Program-made: the position numbers and the translations under genes | The notes under the pieces: model-generated | Database searches by the model: none | Told to the model about the DNA's origin: nothing | What the model saw: only the letters and a program-made list of their open reading frames with translations | Shown here: piece after piece, positions 61,288 to 64,000 of the stretch | Numbering within the stretch: position 1 is the stretch's first letter | How the letters are laid out: each line of letters starts with the position of its first letter | NCBI GenBank assembly: GCA_963668325.1 | Contig: OY764222.1 | Location: forward strand, 1,736,001 to 1,800,000 | Source of the DNA: MPNP01 sp963668325 | GTDB taxonomy: Bacteria; Pseudomonadota; Alphaproteobacteria; Rhodobacterales; Rhodobacteraceae | Direction: 5' to 3' | DNA: 64,000 nt

Positions 61288-62586
61288 ATGCAACAAACTC
61301 TAGAAATTGGTGATCACTCCCACGGTGAAATAAAAGATCTTTATCAAATGGGTGAAATCCCACCTCTGGGGCATGTGCCAAAATCAATGTATGCCTGGGT
61401 AATCCGTCGGGAAAGACAGGGAGTTCCTGTGGATGCCATGAAGGTAGAGGTTGTAGATGTTCCTCAGATAGACAGCCATGAAGTTTTGGTTTTGGTGATG
61501 GCTGCGGGTGTAAATTACAATGGAGTTTGGGCTGGGCTTGGGACGCCCATTTCCATGTTTGATGTTCATAAGGCTGAATACCATATTGCCGGGTCGGACG
61601 CGTCTGGAATAGTCTGGGCCGTTGGTGATAAGGTCAAACGTTGGAAAGTAGGGGATGAGGTAGTCATTCATTGCAATCAGGATGATGGGGATGATGAAGA
61701 ATGCAACGGTGGGGACCCCATGTTCTCTCCCACACAAAGGATTTGGGGATACGAAACCCCAGATGGTTCCTTTGCTCAATTTACTCGAGTTCAATCACAA
61801 CAGTTAATGAAAAGACCCAAGCATCTGACTTGGGAAGAATGCGCCTGTTATACACTGACCCTGGCAACTGCCTATCGCATGCTATTTGGTCATCGGCCAC
61901 ATATTCTACGTCCGGGTCAAAATGTCCTCGTCTGGGGATCATCAGGAGGTTTGGGGTCATATGCCATTCAGTTGATAAATACAGCTGGAGCAAATGCCAT
62001 TGGTATCATCTCTGACGAAAGCAAAAGAGAATTCGTCCTAGACCTTGGAGCCAAGGGAGTAATTAACCGAAAAGATTTCAACTGTTGGGGGCAATTACCC
62101 AAGGTCAATTCACCGGAGTATAAAGAATGGTTCTCTGAAACCAGAAAATTTGGGAAAGCAATTTGGGATATCACCGGTAAGGGTAAGAATGTTGATATCG
62201 TATTTGAGCATCCTGGTGAGGCTACATTTCCAATATCTACCTTCGTTGTGAAAAGAGGTGGTATGGTTGTAATCTGTGCAGGCACTTCAGGGTATAACCT
62301 AACCATGGATGCACGATATGTCTGGATGCACCAAAAAAGAATTCAGGGTTCTCATTTTGCCAATCTCAAGCAAGCCAGCCAGGCAAACCAATTGGTTTTG
62401 GAAAAGAGAATTGATCCTTGCATGTCAGAAGTGTTTGCCTGGGATCAAATTCCTGAGGCACACATGAAAATGTATCGCAATGAGCATAAACCCGGCAACA
62501 TGGCAGTAATGATAAGTGCACCTTATCCGGGGCTTAGAACTTTTGAGGATGTAATTGAGGCTGGACAACTTGCCTTGGTAGATTAA
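61288..62586 (+). CDS. ccrA: Crotonyl-CoA carboxylase/reductase
   Basis: A 432-residue medium-chain reductase that reduces and carboxylates crotonyl-CoA with NADPH and CO2 to (2S)-ethylmalonyl-CoA, the committed EMC step. DLYQMGEIPPLGHVPKSMYA and MAAGVNYNGVWAGLGTPISM near the start are diagnostic; NVLVWGSSGGLGSYAIQLIN is the NADPH motif. AYRMLFGHRP and IFEHPGEATFP-like (FEHPGEATFPIST) segments agree with the family. I chose the ATG at 61288 over a TTG at 61258. It follows fpr by about 100 bp on the same strand. The length matches typical Ccr. Confidence 0.95.
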   Translation: MQQTLEIGDHSHGEIKDLYQMGEIPPLGHVPKSMYAWVIRRERQGVPVDAMKVEVVDVPQIDSHEVLVLVMAAGVNYNGVWAGLGTPISMFDVHKAEYHIAGSDASGIVWAVGDKVKRWKVGDEVVIHCNQDDGDDEECNGGDPMFSPTQRIWGYETPDGSFAQFTRVQSQQLMKRPKHLTWEECACYTLTLATAYRMLFGHRPHILRPGQNVLVWGSSGGLGSYAIQLINTAGANAIGIISDESKREFVLDLGAKGVINRKDFNCWGQLPKVNSPEYKEWFSETRKFGKAIWDITGKGKNVDIVFEHPGEATFPISTFVVKRGGMVVICAGTSGYNLTMDARYVWMHQKRIQGSHFANLKQASQANQLVLEKRIDPCMSEVFAWDQIPEAHMKMYRNEHKPGNMAVMISAPYPGLRTFEDVIEAGQLALVD

Positions 62587-63275
62587 GAAAAAGTTCAAAT
62601 AGCTGCTTTTGGCTTTGATTGTGGACTCAATTTATAGATTTTACACCATTGGCTTAACTTCTTCAGAGTTTAGTATAATTTCTGATGAAATCAGTTATCA
62701 CTTTGAAGAGTGATTCTTTTTGTGAATTAAAAATGGTTTCAGCCATTCAAACCTTTAGCTGGTATGGATTTCTGATCGGTGAATAGGGTGAATTTGCATA
62801 TCCACCTTAAACACCTAATTGCCTTGTATTTCTAACCGTTTCTAAATTTTACGAAAATTTTTATTCACAATATTTTAACTAAATGCTACATTAAATTTGT
62901 TTTGTCGGTACCCTTGCTCAATGAAAATATCCCTACACTGGATAGTTGTGTGGCGGGCCCGAAGCTTATTCCCTTAATTTAATCGTTAAAGATTCTTGCA
63001 CAGATCTAATTCTGTTTGAATTTCGACTTTGATCAGTTTGCAGGATCTATCGTCCCCATTCCCATTTTCTTTGAATAGCCCACGCACAATAATCTGCGAT
63101 TTGAAGGTATGGGGTAGCAACTGAGAGTGAAGTATTTTGCCATTTTTTGCGATGAATTGTTAGTTGCAAAACATGCTTGAATTTTTTGATTTCTCTGGGC
63201 TAGGATATAAACCATTAATCAAATAAAATTGTAGTAATCAAAAATCTGTTTAAAAAGCATGATTATTCGTTGGAA
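62587..63275. other. Intergenic region before choline dehydrogenase-type gene
   Basis: About 690 bp without a gene I can support. It begins with a terminator candidate at 62697-62721 and is otherwise AT-rich. A short minus-strand frame at 63033-63215 has no ribosome site or family. One GC-rich patch around 62950-62970 (GGCGGGCCCG) stands out from the surrounding DNA but I cannot assign it. Confidence 0.5.
62697..62721 (+). terminator. Rho-independent terminator candidate after ccrA
   Basis: ATCACT pairs with AGTGAT around a 6-base loop, followed directly by TCTTTTTG. It is the best intrinsic terminator pattern downstream of ccrA, though the stem is short and it lies about 110 bp after the stop. 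Confidence 0.5.
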
Positions 63276-64000
63276 ATGGTAATGAAAGTTGCTGACTATG
63301 TAATAATTGGGTCAGGTAGTTCAGGTTCTGCCTTGACGTACCGATTGGCTGAGAACTCCAAGGATAAAATAATTGTCCTGGAGTTTGGTGGATCCGACTT
63401 TGGGCCATTTATAAACATGCCGGCAGCTTTGTCATACCCGATGAATATGAAGCGGTATGATTGGGGTTATTTTACCGAACCTGAAATCTATCTTAATGGC
63501 AGAAGTATTGCCGCACCGAGAGGGAAGGTGATTGGAGGTTCTTCTTCCATAAACGGAATGGTTTATGTCCGGGGGCATGCTCGAGATTTTGATAATTGGG
63601 CCCAAATGGGAGCTACCGGATGGTCCTACCAGGATGTTGTTCCCTATTTCCGAAGGATGGAAAATTGGCATGATTGTGGTTCTGGTGGCGACCCTTCCCT
63701 ACGAGGGAAAGATGGGCCTCTCCATGTTACCAGGGGGGCACGAAAAAACCCTTTGATTGGTGCTTTTGAAAAGGCTGGGGAACAGGCGGGTTTTCAAGCA
63801 ACCGAGGATTATAACGGGTTCAAGCAGGAAGGGTTTGGACCGATGGAACAAACTATATGGCAGGGTAAACGGTGGTCAGCGGCTTCCGCCTATCTAAAGC
63901 CCGCCCTACAAAAATTAAATGTTGAATTGGTTAAGTGTTTTGCCCGTAAAATAATTTTTGAGGGTAAAAAAGCCGTTGGAGTTGAAGTTAGTATTGGTCA
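63276..64000 (+). CDS. GMC oxidoreductase, choline dehydrogenase-like (partial)
   Basis: A gene cut by the right edge; about 241 residues are visible. The FAD motif VIIGSGSSGSALTYRLAE is at the start, followed by APRGKVIGGSSSINGMVYVR, which is the GMC signature 1, and GHARDFDNWAQMGATGWSYQ. These agree with choline dehydrogenase (BetA) and related alcohol oxidases; the C-terminal catalytic His pair is beyond the window. ATGs at 63276 and 63282 are both possible starts. No betB or betI is visible here. The gene oxidises an alcohol, most likely choline, but the substrate is not certain without the rest. Confidence 0.88.
   Translation, partial: MVMKVADYVIIGSGSSGSALTYRLAENSKDKIIVLEFGGSDFGPFINMPAALSYPMNMKRYDWGYFTEPEIYLNGRSIAAPRGKVIGGSSSINGMVYVRGHARDFDNWAQMGATGWSYQDVVPYFRRMENWHDCGSGGDPSLRGKDGPLHVTRGARKNPLIGAFEKAGEQAGFQATEDYNGFKQEGFGPMEQTIWQGKRWSAASAYLKPALQKLNVELVKCFARKIIFEGKKAVGVEVSIG

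Noticed and set aside
62940..62985. GC-rich patch in the intergenic region before the choline dehydrogenase-like gene, considered as a small RNA
   Set aside because: No extended pairing, promoter or family pattern was visible.
1..64000. Search for tRNA, rRNA and CRISPR arrays
   Set aside because: No cloverleaf-like T-loop/anticodon pattern, rRNA core or regularly spaced repeats were seen by eye; a covariance-model scan would be decisive.

Overview
The window looks like a chromosomal segment of an AT-rich alphaproteobacterium, probably marine or otherwise oligotrophic; I cannot place the family. The clues are the gene order mdh-sucC-sucD-sucA-sucB-lpd followed by an FYDLN-type acidic protein, a DUF1523 gene, a CarD regulator, succinate dehydrogenase genes in the order sdhC-D-A-(lipoprotein)-B, and the complete core of the ethylmalonyl-CoA (EMC) pathway. 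I see no tRNA, rRNA or CRISPR array.

Layout. Positions 1-2.9 kb hold a broken prophage: portal gene, then a protease-capsid fusion cut off inside the capsid domain. At 2.9-5.9 kb is a superfamily I helicase with an inserted nuclease-like domain and C-terminal zinc ribbons. A DjlA-like co-chaperone follows, then a complete oligopeptide-type ABC transporter with a convergent binding protein and an M20 amidohydrolase (7.1-13.4 kb). At 13.5-16.6 kb are a DUF1523 gene, threonine aldolase, a glycine-zipper lipoprotein and carD. From 26.8 kb back to 16.8 kb, nearly all genes lie on the minus strand: mesaconyl-CoA hydratase, sdhCDA-lipoprotein-B, deoC and a double-domain aldehyde dehydrogenase. A 1697-bp insertion sequence with a clear 9-bp target duplication sits just upstream of sdhC. 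At 27.2-33.1 kb is an ABC sugar-type transporter without an ATPase gene, interleaved with three SnoaL-like proteins (five domains). At 33.5-43.8 kb are malyl-CoA lyase and the TCA-cycle block. At 43.9-47.0 kb a cobalamin riboswitch precedes a BtuDFC-type B12 importer, which is next to B12-dependent ethylmalonyl-CoA mutase (47.3-49.3 kb).

The most interesting region is 49.4-61.2 kb. It encodes a two-gene molybdenum hydroxylase, a 6-hydroxynicotinate reductase homologue, a UPF0280 protein, a DUF1185 protein and, beyond a BglII-like restriction-modification system and a permease, a convincing homologue of Eubacterium barkeri enamidase plus a ferredoxin-NADP reductase. Together these could hydroxylate a pyridine ring, reduce it and open it, which is the upper part of the reductive nicotinate route known from E. 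barkeri and Azorhizobium. Crotonyl-CoA carboxylase/reductase follows directly, so carbon leaving such a route as glutaryl-CoA and crotonyl-CoA could enter the EMC pathway. That link is inference. The window ends inside a choline dehydrogenase-type GMC oxidoreductase gene.

All four EMC enzymes seen here (ccr, ecm, mch, mcl) lie within about 37 kb, around the TCA genes that receive their products (glyoxylate, succinyl-CoA and acetyl-CoA) and beside the importer for the required cofactor.
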